Below, one piece after another: positions 1 through 10,654 of a stretch of DNA of 64,000 bases. The stretch lies in the NCBI GenBank assembly GCA_933228675.1, contig OW121740.1:6885442-6949441 (forward strand), in the 5' to 3' direction. The translations under genes were made by a program, and so were the position numbers. Numbering within the stretch: position 1 is the first letter of the stretch; every line of letters begins with the position of its first letter. The notes beneath the pieces were generated by a model. The model was not told the DNA's origin. It made no database searches and was given only the letters and a program-made list of their open reading frames with translations. The DNA comes from Stomorhina lunata (taxonomy: Eukaryota; Arthropoda; Insecta; Diptera; Rhiniidae).

Positions 1-1563
1 ATGATGATACTTAAAAATTTATTTGCTCAAAGTAAATAAAATTTTAAAGAGATAAGTGCGTTTGTTGGTAAAATGAAATAAAATAAAACAAAATAAAATG
101 AAATAAAACAAAACAAGACACATTACAAATAACAAAAGGTTTTTCTTCAAACAGTAAACAATTATTTTTATATTTTCTTAACAAATTGTGCAAGCAAAAA
201 ACTCAGCAACAGCGACAAAATGAGGGGAAAAAAAAGAAAAGCTAAAGTAAAGAATTTTAAAGAAATGTAGAAAAAAAGAAAACACTGTCCTGGCCGGGCT
301 GGCCTCTTAAACATTTTTATTCTTTACTCGTAGTTTTAAGTTAAAGTAAATAAATAATTTGAAAATAACATGAAGAAATCACAATCTAAACTAAACCAAG
401 CCAAGACAATACTTATCGTTACACGAGCGTCTTCTGTAATGGTCAGTCACTCAAATGCCAATCAAGCGGTAAAAGAAATCGAATCGGATGAAAAATAAAA
501 TAACAGATTTTCTAAAGAATCAATTCAATTTTGAATTGAACATATTAATAAAGTCTAATATTAAGTCATTCGAGTCGAATTTGTAAACAAATTCTTTAAC
601 TCCAACTTGTTTGTGCTCTTCTTCATTTGCATTTTTGTAACCCTCATGAAATCCAACTTTCACAGCTCTTCGTAAAGTCCATTTTGCAAAGCATTAAGTC
701 ACTTTCCCAAGAACGCTGCTACAAATTATTCAAGCAAATTTGTAAATTTTACCCAAAAACAAGGACACAAGGACCAAACAGAAGCGGACAATTTTTTATG
801 ACAATGTCACCACCATGTGTGTGGTTGAACCACATTAGAGTCTTGTGCCAATTTCCATTACAATGATAATGGTGACGACATTGATAATAATGACAATGAA
901 AATTGTGTTAAAAAAAGAAGGAAAATTCAATTATTTACTTCATTAACTTCAAATCAATGAATCTGACCACAATACACTCGACTGCACAATTCAACTAATT
1001 TCCACTTTAGGTATTTTAAATGTCAAAACTGACAGCCAAATAGATTTTGACAATAGAATTTTACCTTTGAGTTGTCTAAACTTTGAAAGTTCGTTTTATT
1101 TTTGTGCTTCGCAAAGATGGACAATGGGATGCTTTGATGTGGATTATAAAATTTTTGCAGAATTTAGTTTAAAATGCATTTTATATGGGATGCTGTGGAA
1201 GCTTTGTTTCGAATCATATGTTTTTCCTGATAATGACAGCTAATGTGTCGGGTTTGAGCAACCCTTAAGGCAAACGTTAGGTTAAGCTACTTAATAATGG
1301 TTGCCATCTATTCAGGCAATATAAAGTTATAACTTTAAAATTCTTGTCAACAAAAAGTGAAGTCTTTTTAATCAAAGGTTGTGACGCTTTTACTCCGGAG
1401 TCTTTTAGAAACCAATTTTTCGAGCATTTTCCTTATACGAGTTTTACAGAATCTCAGATTTTCTCCTAAGTTCCAATTTTTTCATTCTTCTGTTATCCTT
1501 GACTCCCAATGGAGTCAAATTAGCATTAAAGTCGCCAAGTATCATAGTAATATCACAGTTATG
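1..1563. other. AT-rich non-coding stretch, no gene seen
   Basis: No reading frame here has recognisable protein similarity; the longest (627-866) is short and compositionally random. An A-rich simple tract of AAAATGAAAT/AAAACAAAAC type lies at about 70-118. Nothing else is supported. Confidence 0.6.
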
Positions 1564-1565
1564 TA

Positions 1566-2840
1566 AAGGGTGGTTAAATTGTAAGGGTCGATGTTGAATG
1601 TGAACCATACCTAAACGCCAAGCTTTTTTCCGAATTTTATTTGACATTTCTCTATTTCAGACTTACTCAATTTGAACCATCGAGAGTTACACAATCCAAT
1701 AACGTGTTAAAGTTATCCAGACTTATTATGAAAATGGGCGTTCAAATCAAAATGCATATCGTGCACTTCGTGATTTTTTTGGTCAATTTTAATCGTTCAA
1801 ATATGCGTACAATCGCAAAAATCGTGGAAAAATTCGAGCAAACCTGGTCTGTGGAAGATGTGAGAATACCAGTGCATGCTCGTACTGCAGAAAATATTGC
1901 TGCTGTTCGCGATAGTGTGGCTGAAGAGCCGTCCACCTCAAAACGTCATCGTGCACAACAATTGCACCTCTCAAGCTCGTCGTTGATGAACATTATGCAT
2001 AAAGACTTGCATTTACACGCTTACAAGGTGCAATTGGCTCAAAAACTAAAGCCTCTTGACCATTCCAAACGTCGTGAATGGGCAGAATGGTGGCAAGAAA
2101 TGGCAACAGTGGATGATCAATTTTCGAAGAAAATCGTCTTCAGTGATGAGGCACATTTTCACCTCAGTGGATTCGTCAATAAACAGAATTGATGCATTTG
2201 GGCGAATGAGAATCCAAGAGTGATTGTCGAAAAACCAATACACCCACAAAGAGTGACTGTTTGGTGCGGTTTGTGGGCTGGCGGCATCATCGGGCCGTAT
2301 TTTTTCCAAAATGAGGCTAGTCAGGCCTCATTCGCTATCGTGAGATGATAACCAACCTTTTATGACCCTAATTGGAAGATATGGATGTAGACGATATGTG
2401 GTTTCAGCAGGATGGTGCAACTTGCCACTCAGCTAACGAAAGTATGGCTCTTTTGCGCAACAAATTCAATGGCCATGTTATCTCACTTAATGGCGATGTC
2501 AATTGGCCGCCAAGATCATGTGATTTGACACCGTTGGACTTTTTTCTTTGGGGTTATTTGAAAGAAAAGGTATACGTCGATAAGCCATCAACAATTCAAG
2601 AGCTAAAGGATGAGATAATTCGGCACATTAACGGCATAGAACCTCTATTATGCCTCAGGGTCATCGACAATTTGGACCATCGGATGGAGGTGTGCCGCCG
2701 TGGTCGTGGCGCCCATTTTGTTTCATACATAATAGAGTAGTACCAATGATATATTGGTATAAAATAAAATTACAATAATTTCCTAAATAGTTTGTGTTTA
2801 ATTCAAAATCAACATCGGCCCTTGAAATTTAACCACCCGA
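1566..2840 (+). mobile_element. Inactive mariner-like element A (TIR GGGTGGTTAAATT)
   Basis: A complete but dead mariner-type transposon. The left end (AAGGGTGGTTAAATT, from 1566) and the inverted right end (TCGGGTGGTTAAATT, ending at 2840) form imperfect terminal inverted repeats of about 35 bp. TA dinucleotides at 1564-1565 and 2841-2842 are the expected target duplication. The 1,275-bp interior encodes a transposase related to, but clearly diverged from, the DD41D copies at 23.6, 30.4 and 56.8 kb, so this is a separate family. Confidence 0.9.
1641..2740 (+). pseudogene. Broken mariner transposase (DD41D type)
   Basis: Remnant of the transposase of element A, a cut-and-paste DNA recombinase. 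The first catalytic Asp lies in the motif FSDEAHFHLSG just before 2190; the second is in WFQQDGATCHSA (about 2400-2440) and the third in CDLTPLDFFLWGY (about 2520-2565), with 41 residues between the second and third. The gene is disabled at least three times: the helix-turn-helix region changes frame near 1780-1800, an in-frame TGA lies at 2190-2192, and frame is lost again between about 2310 and 2370. The end of the gene is intact to the stop at 2738-2740. Identification as a mariner transposase is secure; it cannot make a full protein. Confidence 0.9.
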
Positions 2841-2842
2841 TA

Positions 2843-4217
2843 CAATGTTCATCGTTTAAGTTATACAACATTTAATTAGTCCTTAATATTTTACGCTTTT
2901 CAAATCTTAAAAATTCTTCAAAATTATCCTGGAAATGATAAAGAATTCATCAATTTCACTCCCTGTCTCTCCTAACATACATGATATTTTCAATGATTAG
3001 CATAAAGAAAAAAGAAGATAAAGATTGAACTAAACCCAAATCGAACACAAAAATACAATGAAATCTTATTTAAAAATTTTTGGTGACTTTGATTTCAATT
3101 TTCTTTTTCAAGAAAATTTCTTCGAGCTGGAGGAACAATTGAATTCAATTTGTGGATATTTCTTAGGTATTTACTTGCAATGATGATTTTATGATTCAGT
3201 GTTATTCTTAGAGATTATTTATTTTTTTCCTTCGATTTTCAAAAAATTTCAAAATTTTTTGCATAAGTTTGCCAAAGAATAAAGTAGAAGAAGCGGGAGT
3301 GGGAATTTTGGCAATATCTAAAGTTAGAGATTTTTTTGTTAAAGATGATGAAATGAAGAAGAACAATGACGTTGAACTGAGAACGGAGATGATGGTTGTG
3401 AGGTTTGTGCTGCCTTGGAAGAAACGTGTGTGCGCAAATAGTGAATTGTTTTATTAAAAATTGTTTTTTCAAGATTATCACGTACATGTTTCTTTCATTT
3501 CTTTCAAATCTGACATCCATCTAACCATTCGTTCTTCCTTCCATCCATCCTTCCATACCTTTAGCAAACAAAAGTTCCTACCCTAAACTTTATTGTTTCG
3601 AATCTATACCAGAAGTTTATTATGTTGGTCCACATATTTGCTACAATTCAATAGATTGTTTATTCTTGATATTAAAATCGTAGAAAAGCAGAAATATAGA
3701 CATAGAGCATAATAAAATTTAAAGTAGTTTGAACGGTCTTCGGTTGGTCGAGGGAGGGTGTGAAATATTAAATTGCAAAAATATAAAAATTTAATATTTA
3801 TTAAAAATAAAGCAAAAATAAATACAAATATTCGCACCAAGCTTAAGAATTGTTGCAAAAAAAAAAAATATATATTGACAATAAATTCCTGTTCAATTAA
3901 AGCGAAAAGGACAATAATATTTTTGCATTATTATGATTGTGGCAAAAAAAAGGACTCACATCTTTTTCCTTCTCCAAACATTCATACATTATTAATGTGT
4001 ATTTAACAATGTTTATTATTGTTACAATTTATAGACTTTGCATTTAGGATCTGGATAAAAGGGTCGGTCTATCTACTAAAACAACAATAACCCCGATGGA
4101 AATTTAAGTATTTAGAACAAACGTATATTTTTGTTACAGCCAGAACAATGGCAGAGCATCCATCTCCAGATATAAAAACCTTAAGTATTATAATAAATAT
4201 AAAGAAAAATACATTAA
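2843..4217. other. AT-rich non-coding stretch
   Basis: No supported gene. Short frames at 3239-3520 and 3604-3858 are low-complexity and overlap each other on opposite strands. A small TTCC/ATCC simple tract lies at about 3531-3562. Confidence 0.5.
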
Positions 4218-4625
4218 TAACACAGCACAACAAAATAAAAAAAATTGCATGTGCTCTTAAAACCACTATACAATTTTGATGTATCATGACAACCTTTGTA
4301 CAAAAATGGTAAAATTTTAAAATTCTATGGATAGATTTAAAAAAAAAAAAATTTTTAGACGTTTCTTCAAATACCCAGTAAAACTTTTCATTACCAAATA
4401 TAGAGTTAAACAGTTAAACTATTGAACACGAACTACTTACTCATTCGCTGTTTAAGTCATTACATTAACATGGGGATGTCATTGGAGGCAAGTACTTACC
4501 AATTGCAGAAAAGTAATGACTTGGGTAAGCAATTTGAGAGCAACAACAACAACAGCAACAACTTTTTTGTTGTTGTTTTATTAAAAACATATATTTTTAA
4601 ACGAAATACAAAATTTTTTTTTATG

Positions 4626-4692
4626 ATCCCATGGGGGCTCGAACCCAGACCCTCCGACTGCTAGGCAGAGACTCTTCCACTGAGCTACTTCA
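4626..4692 (-). repeat. tRNA-derived sequence (Ala-AGC-like), probably not a functional tRNA
   Basis: On the minus strand an A-box (TAGCTCAGTGG), an anticodon-loop-like CTAGCAG and a near-consensus B-box (GGTTCGAGCCC) occur in tRNA order and spacing. The acceptor arm does not pair and the anticodon stem has a C/T mismatch and a wobble, so a functional tRNA is unlikely. It lies inside a duplicated transposable element and recurs at 5937-6003. Its internal promoter boxes could still recruit RNA polymerase III; that is inference. Confidence 0.6.
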
Positions 4693-4919
4693 TATGTTGA
4701 AAACTTAGCAGCTTATAATTAATATAAACAATTTTTATTTTTAGATCCAAAATCATGTGAAAATAACTTTGTTTTTCCCTGTTTTTTTTTTTTTGCTTTG
4801 TTGTAATTTTTGGAAAAATATTTTTATACGTTTTTTTGTAATTATTTTAAAACTTTTTTAAAATTATTTTAAAACTTAAACAATTTAAATCTTCTTTTTT
4901 GTATAAGTTTTTACATAAG

Positions 4920-5395
4920 ATTGACTCTTACTTACTTAAATGTTACAACCTGTTAAGGTCAAAGTCCGAGCATATTTTAGAATTCCATGGATTTCGATCT
5001 TGTGCGAATATTCTCCAATTTTATAGGCCAAGCTTTGAAAAATGTTCCTCTACTTGGTCTTTCTATCGAAGTTTCGGACATCCTTCTCTAACATTAGGTA
5101 GTGGGACATTTCAATTCAATCCTCTTCATTGTATTTTTTTTCAAGAGAGGGTTACTAGCCCGTAATCCTAACCCATTTTTATCGATCTTATGGGACAACT
5201 CTCGGAACATGTTAACTCACAATATTAATGGGTGTTAAACTATCTCCCCGGGTGATACCATGAGGAGGTGTGTGTCCACAGTTGAGATGAAGAATGACCC
5301 AGATAAGTTTGGCCAAGTTAAGACCAATTAGAATCGTGTTTGGTATTCAACATCCCCTACATAATCAAAATTGACTCATGATTGTATTTTTCATT
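4920..5395 (-). repeat. LINE 3'-end fragment (GRPKLRW-type tail)
   Basis: Read on the minus strand this matches the 3' part of a non-LTR retrotransposon family also present at 6228-6690, 26549-26985 and 29510-30085. The clearest copies encode a GRPKLxWxDQVEE-like stretch near the end of an endonuclease-reverse transcriptase protein and finish in an AAGTAAGTAAG-type tail, here at about 4926-4936. It has been carried along and duplicated by the CCCAG element. Confidence 0.55.
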
Positions 5396-5482
5396 ACCGT
5401 GAGTTAGTTTTACAAATTTTTTTTACAGAAGATAATATTTAAGTTCTTAAAATTCAAAAAACATTTAAAAAGACTCTTTTAA

Positions 5483-5683
5483 CCCTGGAAAGTCATCCTT
5501 ATTTTACATACACTAACGTCATCCTTCGTCATTTTGACTACGTATACTTCAAGAGACGATAAAACTCTTCGTGAGCAAAAATGGATACCAAAATAGTTTT
5601 CTTATGTATTAATATACTCTTTTTAATAAATTTTTAAAGAAATTCATTTGTTTATTTCTTAATTATTAATAAAAACTTAACAT
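5483..5683. other. Spacer between the two direct repeats
   Basis: About 200 bp with no similarity to the flanking repeats and no reading frame. Its origin is unclear: it may be host sequence trapped between two insertions or a part lost from one copy. Confidence 0.5.
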
Positions 5684-5936
5684 CCCAGTAAAACTTTTCA
5701 TTACCAAATAATGAGTTAAACAGTTAAACTATTGAACACGAACTACTTACTCATTCGCTGTTTAAGTCATTACATTAACATGGGGATGTCATTGGAGGCA
5801 AGTACTTACCAATTGCAGAAAAGTAATGACTTGGGTAAGCAATTTGAAAGCAACAACAACAACAGCAACAACTTTTTTGTTGTTGTTTTATTAAAAACAT
5901 ATATTTTTAAACGAAATACAAAATTTTTTTTTATGA

Positions 5937-6003
5937 TCCCATGGGGGCTCGAACCCAGACCCTCCGACTGCTAGGCAGAGACTCTTCCACTGAGCTACTT
6001 CAT
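5937..6003 (-). repeat. tRNA-derived sequence, second copy
   Basis: Same A-box, anticodon-loop-like and B-box arrangement as 4626-4692, with no differences noticed in this stretch. It belongs to the duplicated transposon and is not called as a tRNA gene because the acceptor stem does not form. Confidence 0.6.
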
Positions 6004-6227
6004 ATGTTGAAAACTTAGCAGCTTATAATTAATATAAACAATTTTTATTTTTAGATCCAAAATCATGTGAAAATAACTTTGTTTTTCCCTGTTTTTTTTT
6101 TTTGCTTTGTTGTAATTTTTGGAAAAATATTTTTATACGTTTTTTTGTAATTATTTTAAAACTTTTTTAAAATTATTTTAAAACTTAAACAATTTAAATC
6201 TTCTTTTTTGTATAAGTTTTTACATAA

Positions 6228-6690
6228 GATTGACTCTTACTTACTTAAATGTTACAACCTGTTAAGGTCAAAGTCCGAGCATATTTTAGAATTCCATGGA
6301 TTTCGATCTTGTGCGAATATTCTCCAATTTTATAGGCCAAGCTTTGAAAAATGTTCCTCTACTTGGTCTTTCTATCGAAGTTTCGGACATCCTTCTCTAA
6401 CATTAGGTAGTGGGACATTTCAATTCAATCCTCTTCATTGTATTTTTTTTTTCAAGAGAGGGTTACTAGCCCGTAATCCTAACCCATTTTTATCGATCTT
6501 ATGGGACAACTCTCGGAACATGTTAACTCACAATATCAATGGGTGTTAAACTATATCCCCGGGTGATACCATGAGGAGGTGTGTGTCCACAGTTGAGATG
6601 AAGAATGACCCAGATAAGTTGGGCTTACCAAGTTAAGACCAATTAGAATCGTGTTTGGTATTCAACATCCCCTACATAATCAAAATTGAC
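6228..6690 (-). repeat. LINE 3'-end fragment, second copy
   Basis: Duplicate of 4920-5395 with the same TTACTTACTTAAATG tail on the plus strand, carried in the second direct repeat. Confidence 0.55.
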
Positions 6691-6831
6691 TCATGATGGT
6701 ATTTTTTCATTAACGTGAGTTAGTTTTACAAATTTTTTTTACAGAAGATAATATTTAAGTTCTTAAAATTCAAAAATCATTTAAAAAGACTCTTTTAATA
6801 AAAAAAAAAAAAAAACTAAAAAAAATTATTG

Positions 6832-6905
6832 CCCTTGGTGGGATTTGAACCGGGGCCATTCAGTTTAAATTACCATCTTAATTACAAATAAGTACTTCTG
6901 TAATA
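6832..6905 (-). repeat. Second type of tRNA-like sequence near the right terminus
   Basis: The minus strand carries a B-box-like GGTTCAAATCC with a T-arm-like context (GCCCCGGTTCAAATCCCACC), about 90 bp inside the right end of the CCCAG element. No convincing A-box or full cloverleaf was found. Confidence 0.4.
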
Positions 6906-7812
6906 ACTTATTATTTATTCGGATGGTATGTTGTAGTCGTTACAAGGTAACCAGTTATCAGAGTACTTGCCATTACCAAAGTTTTGCTGGGTAATTTATG
7001 ATAACTCAAAAACTACTAGTCCGATATTATTAAAATAAAATCAGAAAAATTAAGATTTACATAGCCTTTAATTCGTCTATATATCGCGTTTCAATCGGAT
7101 CAATAGTATCGGAGTTATAATAAAAAACTTAAGAAAAAAATATATTTTTTACGTAAAATTGGCAAAAATTTTCGTTTTAAAAAAATCATAAAAAATCATA
7201 AAAAATCGAAAACGGCAAAAAAAACTTCCAGATTTATTATTTTATCGCATAGCGACATATAATAGCAACAATTTCACAATTTAGTGAATTCGCTCATTTT
7301 CACAAAATTTTAGTTTTTTGTATCAAAAAATAAATTTTCCAATTTCAAGGGGTGCATGTCGGATTATTGTGAGATTTGGTGAGAAACTTCCACCCACAAA
7401 ATTTTAGTCGAATTGGACAACGTTAACAAGTAGCGCATAGGCCCCAAATCTGAAAAATAGCGTTTAAATTGGAAAAAATTGACAAATTTTCAGTTTTTGC
7501 AAAATTAAAGCTATTTATTTCCCCTTTTGCAAAAAAGTGGATCCTGGTCCTTAGGGCAAACAAAATGATTTTTCCAATAAGCTACATGTCTTTAAAATCG
7601 GTTAAACAGTTTTCGAGTTACTACAATTTGCACTGGCCATTACATGTCCTTGAGGACTTGCCGAAGGCAATTGACCAAAAAATGTGACTAAGTCAAATCG
7701 ATGGAATAGATCGAAAATGAATTTCATTGTTTTATTCATGTATTTTATTTTATATTTTATTTTTTAAATTTATTACAACATATAAAATAAGGAAATAAAT
7801 AAATATTATAAA

Positions 7813-8253
7813 CTACAAACTTTGGAATTTTCTTTTATGACATTTTCTATTATTGAATAACGAAGTGGTGCTCTGAATACTCTGGCAAAAATCTGCCATC
7901 ATGTGTGAATCCCAGCGACCTTGGTATCTTTCCTCCATTGTCCGAATATCTTGGTGAAATCGTTCGCCCTGTTCCTCACTTAAGTCTTCTAGATTTTCAG
8001 GAAAACGATCTAAGTGACTGTGAAGGTAATGTAACTTGATGCTCATGTTGCATCCAAGATTCTGGAAGTGAGTTAACATCTCTTCAACGTGCGCAACATA
8101 TTCATCATCCTTATTATTTCCTAAGAAATTTTGAATAACCCATACAAACGAATCCCATGCATTTTTCTCAATTTCTGACATTGAACTGAGAAAATCGGTA
8201 TCTTTGACCAATTTGCGAATTTGTGGGCCGTCAAAAATTCCTGCTCTCAGCCT
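7813..8253 (-). pseudogene. Fragment of a conserved transposon-associated protein (HSHLDxFPENL / GERFHQDI motifs)
   Basis: An open frame on the minus strand from an in-frame TGA at 8254-8256 to a stop near 7813; the first upstream candidate start is only a TTG at 8209-8211, so it is an internal or C-terminal fragment. It reads FDGPQIRKL, then KNAWDSFVWVIQNFLGN, LGCNMSIKLHYLHSHLD, FPENLEDLSEEQGERFHQDI and MEERYQGRWD. From memory, this signature recurs in uncharacterised multi-copy proteins of arthropods and cnidarians whose spread suggests a transposon. I do not know a named family. It sits in the core of the foldback element, beside an extra terminus-like sequence at about 8371-8432. Function unknown; a transposase role is inference. 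Confidence 0.65.
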
Positions 8254-8370
8254 TCAATACTGTATTTCCACAGTAACACGTGTCCCACAGAAATACGTGT
8301 TTTGCCCAAAACAGTATTTCGCTTACTTGTTTTGCCATACATTTCTCATTCATCCAAAACACTTTGGCAG

Positions 8371-8432
8371 TACCTGGATATTGTATAGTGGTTTCAAAAG
8401 CATCTAATTTTTTATTTTGTTGCGTTGTGTAA
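8371..8432. repeat. Internal copy of the foldback element's terminus
   Basis: Read inverted, it starts CACAACGCAACAAAATAAAA and continues with ACCACTATACAAT, matching the outer end at 4221 onward. It is followed on the plus strand by TAA, like the real right end. It suggests that a second member of the same family, to which the protein fragment at 7813-8253 may belong, lies inside the core. Confidence 0.6.
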
Positions 8433-9452
8433 TAGGAAGATATCAGTCAATTTTAGCGAAATTTTATATTTTATTGTTTACATGTAAAAGTTAAAGTTAT
8501 AAAAGAAAAAAATAATAAATTTTAAACTAAGTAAAATGTTTTTGTAAATTGTCTTCGGCAAGTCCTCAAGGTCACGTAATGGCCAGTGAAAATTGTAATA
8601 ACTCGAAAACTGTTTAACCGATTTTAAAGACATGTAGCTTATTGCACTAAGAACGAGAATCCAATTTTTTGGAAAAGGGGGAATAAATAGCTTTAATTTT
8701 GCAAAAAGTGAAAATTTGACAATTTTTTCCAATTTAAACGCTATTTTTCAGATTTGGGGCCTATGCGCTACGTGTTAACGTTGTCCAATTCGACTAAAAT
8801 TTTGTGGATGGAAGTTTCTCGCCAAATCTCACAATAATCCGACATGCACCCCTTGAAATTGGAAAATTTATTTTTTTGATACATTTGAAAACCTGCTATA
8901 ATGCGTATATCAAGCAAAAAATTAAAATTTTGTGAAAATGAGCGAATTCACTAAATTGTGAATAAATTCGAAAAAAAAAATCAATCGATTTTTATGGTCG
9001 ATATCTCATTTTGTTGCTATTATATGTCGCTATGCGATAAAATAATAAATCTGGAAGTTTTTTGCCGTTTTCGATTTTTCATGATTTTTTTAAAACGAAA
9101 ATTTTTGCCATTTTTACGTACAAAATATATTTTTTTCTTAAGTTTTTTATTATAACTCCGATACTATAGATCCGATTGAAACGCGATATATAGACGAATT
9201 AAAGGCTATGTAAATCTTAATTTTTCTGATTTTATTTTAATAATATCAGACTAGCAGTTTTTGAGTTATCATTAATTATTTGAAGAAACGTCTAAAAAAA
9301 TTGCAATTTAAAAAAAAAAAATAAAAAAAAAAAATCTTGCCATAGAATTTAAAAATTTTACCGTTTTTGTACAAAGGTAGTCATGACACATCAAAATTGT
9401 ATGGTGGTTTTAAGAGCACATGAAATTTTTTTTAGTTTGTTGCCCTGTGTAA

Positions 9453-9998
9453 TCGAACGTTTTGGATTTACGCAGTTCACAATAGAAATTTTTGCTAATG
9501 TAGCAAAATAAACGGTAGAGTAGAGTAAAAACTAAAGACAAACACGGACGGACAGACAGACTGACAGTCGGACAGACATTTAGTTACTTTGTTGCTAATA
9601 AGTGTGATATTTATTTGAATACTTATGTTGGGGGGGTAAGATTCGAAACATTACTTACACTTCCTGTCTAATATGAATATACTCAATACGAAGAATATGT
9701 TTAATATTCCGTAACAAGAACTGCTACTAACAATCCACTAATCGCTGGCTAAATTTTTTGGCAAATTATCAAAACTGACAGAAACTTACGAAAGTGTTAT
9801 TGGGAAAGTTTTTTTTGTTTTACCAAGGGAGTTAGTTATTATGCATGACAATACAAATAATAAAGTTATAAATAGTTGAAGTTTTAATATTGAACTAGTA
9901 GTATTGGTTGCAGCAATTGGGGGAAGTCCGTTAGTAATAATGAGTAGTGGATCGATAAAGGTGGGTGTATGAAATTGACACAAGAAGAACATGATTAA
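9453..9998. other. Non-coding stretch with a GACA/GGAC simple tract
   Basis: No gene is supported. A GGACGGACAGACAGAC-type tract lies at about 9543-9577; the frame at 9786-9992 has no recognisable similarity. Confidence 0.5.
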
Positions 9999-10250
9999 TA
10001 TCGAGCCATAACCGCCAAAAGGGCTTAAGCGACATGGTGGCGATATTCATTTTATTATTAAAATTTATTATTCATGATCATCTGCATCATCTAACAAAAT
10101 ATCAGGGCAGTAGAATTTACCGTTAAGATTTTACAGCAAAAACAATAAAGACTTAAGTACAATTCACTGTCCAAAGATATTTTAAAAAATGCTTCTCCTG
10201 TAAATTTTAGTTTTTGGCGCTTGAGTCTTTTTGGCGGTTAGGGCTCGATA
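9999..10250. mobile_element. Short MITE with TATCGAGCC termini
   Basis: A 252-bp stretch with imperfect inverted ends of about 33 bp: TATCGAGCCATAACCGCC at the left, and TATCGAGCCCTAACCGCC read inverted from the right. No reading frame. The target duplication is ambiguous because both flanks are AT-rich, so the superfamily is not assigned. Confidence 0.75.
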
Positions 10251-10654
10251 TATTTTTCGAATCACATAGCACGATTTCTTTTTTAAAGACTTTTTTCTGA
10301 TATGAAAAAAAAGGGATATAAAGGGTTTTGCGTTTTAGTGTTTATAAAAATATAGGTTACCAATTTTAGTAAATTAAATCTTAAGTTTTGAATAGAACCT
10401 ATCAAATTTATTCATTCATAAAAATAAATTTATAAAACCCATTTGGAAGTGCAATTTTCAGCGGGTTAAATGGACCTATACCACTTTCAAATCAAACACT
10501 TTAAAACATTTATTTTTTGAATTGAAAAATGTATGGGACTTAATCCACTTTCAAAATAAATAAAATGAAAAATTTAGTTTCAAAAAATGTTGCCAAATAT
10601 TTTTCATAGCAAGATTAACAAAGAATCTGTAATTTCGAAATTTTATTTTGAAAA
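10251..10654. other. AT-rich sequence leading into the satellite
   Basis: No gene. From about 10580 the sequence starts to resemble diverged satellite monomers (AAATTTACTAYAA, AAAAATTT), as expected at the decayed edge of an array. Confidence 0.5.

Larger units (their letters stand above)
4374..5482. repeat. Direct repeat, first copy (about 1.1 kb)
   Basis: Nearly identical to 5684-6798 over its whole length. Differences seen are small: an indel near ATAGAG/ATGAG at the start, homopolymer-length changes, and an extra GCTTA near 6625. It holds a tRNA-like stretch and a LINE 3' fragment in the same order as the second copy. The short reading frames inside are duplicated with it and look non-coding. 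Confidence 0.9.
5684..6798. repeat. Direct repeat, second copy (about 1.1 kb)
   Basis: Second copy of 4374-5482, starting again with CCCAGTAAAACTTTTCATT. After 6798 it continues into an A-run, a second tRNA-like stretch and the CTGGG right terminus, so 5684-6991 alone (about 1.3 kb) has both termini and may be the unit element. Confidence 0.9.
4374..6991. mobile_element. Composite element with CCCAGYAAAAC termini and a tandem duplication
   Basis: Left end CCCAGTAAAACTTT (4374) and inverted right end CCCAGCAAAACTTT (ending 6991) form short inverted termini. TA at 4372-4373 and 6992-6993 is the target duplication: removing the insert restores the sequence of the intact right arm of the host foldback element. 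The interior is a direct duplication of about 1.1 kb (4374-5482 and 5684-6798) separated by about 200 bp of unrelated sequence, followed by a right end with a tRNA-like stretch. No transposase is encoded, so it must be mobilised in trans if at all. Confidence 0.8.
4221..9449. mobile_element. Large foldback DNA transposon (termini CACAG..CTGTG) with a nested insertion
   Basis: An inverted-repeat element. The outer left piece (4221-4373) is the reverse complement of 9279-9449, and the inner left piece (6994 to about 7690) is the reverse complement of about 8525-9275. The left arm is cut at a TA by the element at 4374-6991; the right arm is uninterrupted and serves as the empty-site control. Ends read CACAGCACAACAAA on the left and CACAGGGCAACAAA on the inverted right, with TAA on both sides (4218-4220 and 9450-9452) as a probable 3-bp target duplication. 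Without the nested element it is about 2.6 kb with arms of roughly 0.85-0.9 kb around a core of about 0.83 kb. I cannot assign a superfamily. Confidence 0.8.

Noticed and set aside
4422..4664. 80-aa duplicated protein (also at 5732-5974)
   Set aside because: Its conservation is due to the recent DNA duplication; it crosses an ACAACAACAAC simple repeat and the tRNA-like sequence.
4626..4692. Functional tRNA-Ala gene
   Set aside because: The acceptor stem does not pair, the anticodon stem has a mismatch, and the sequence is an internal part of a duplicated transposable element.
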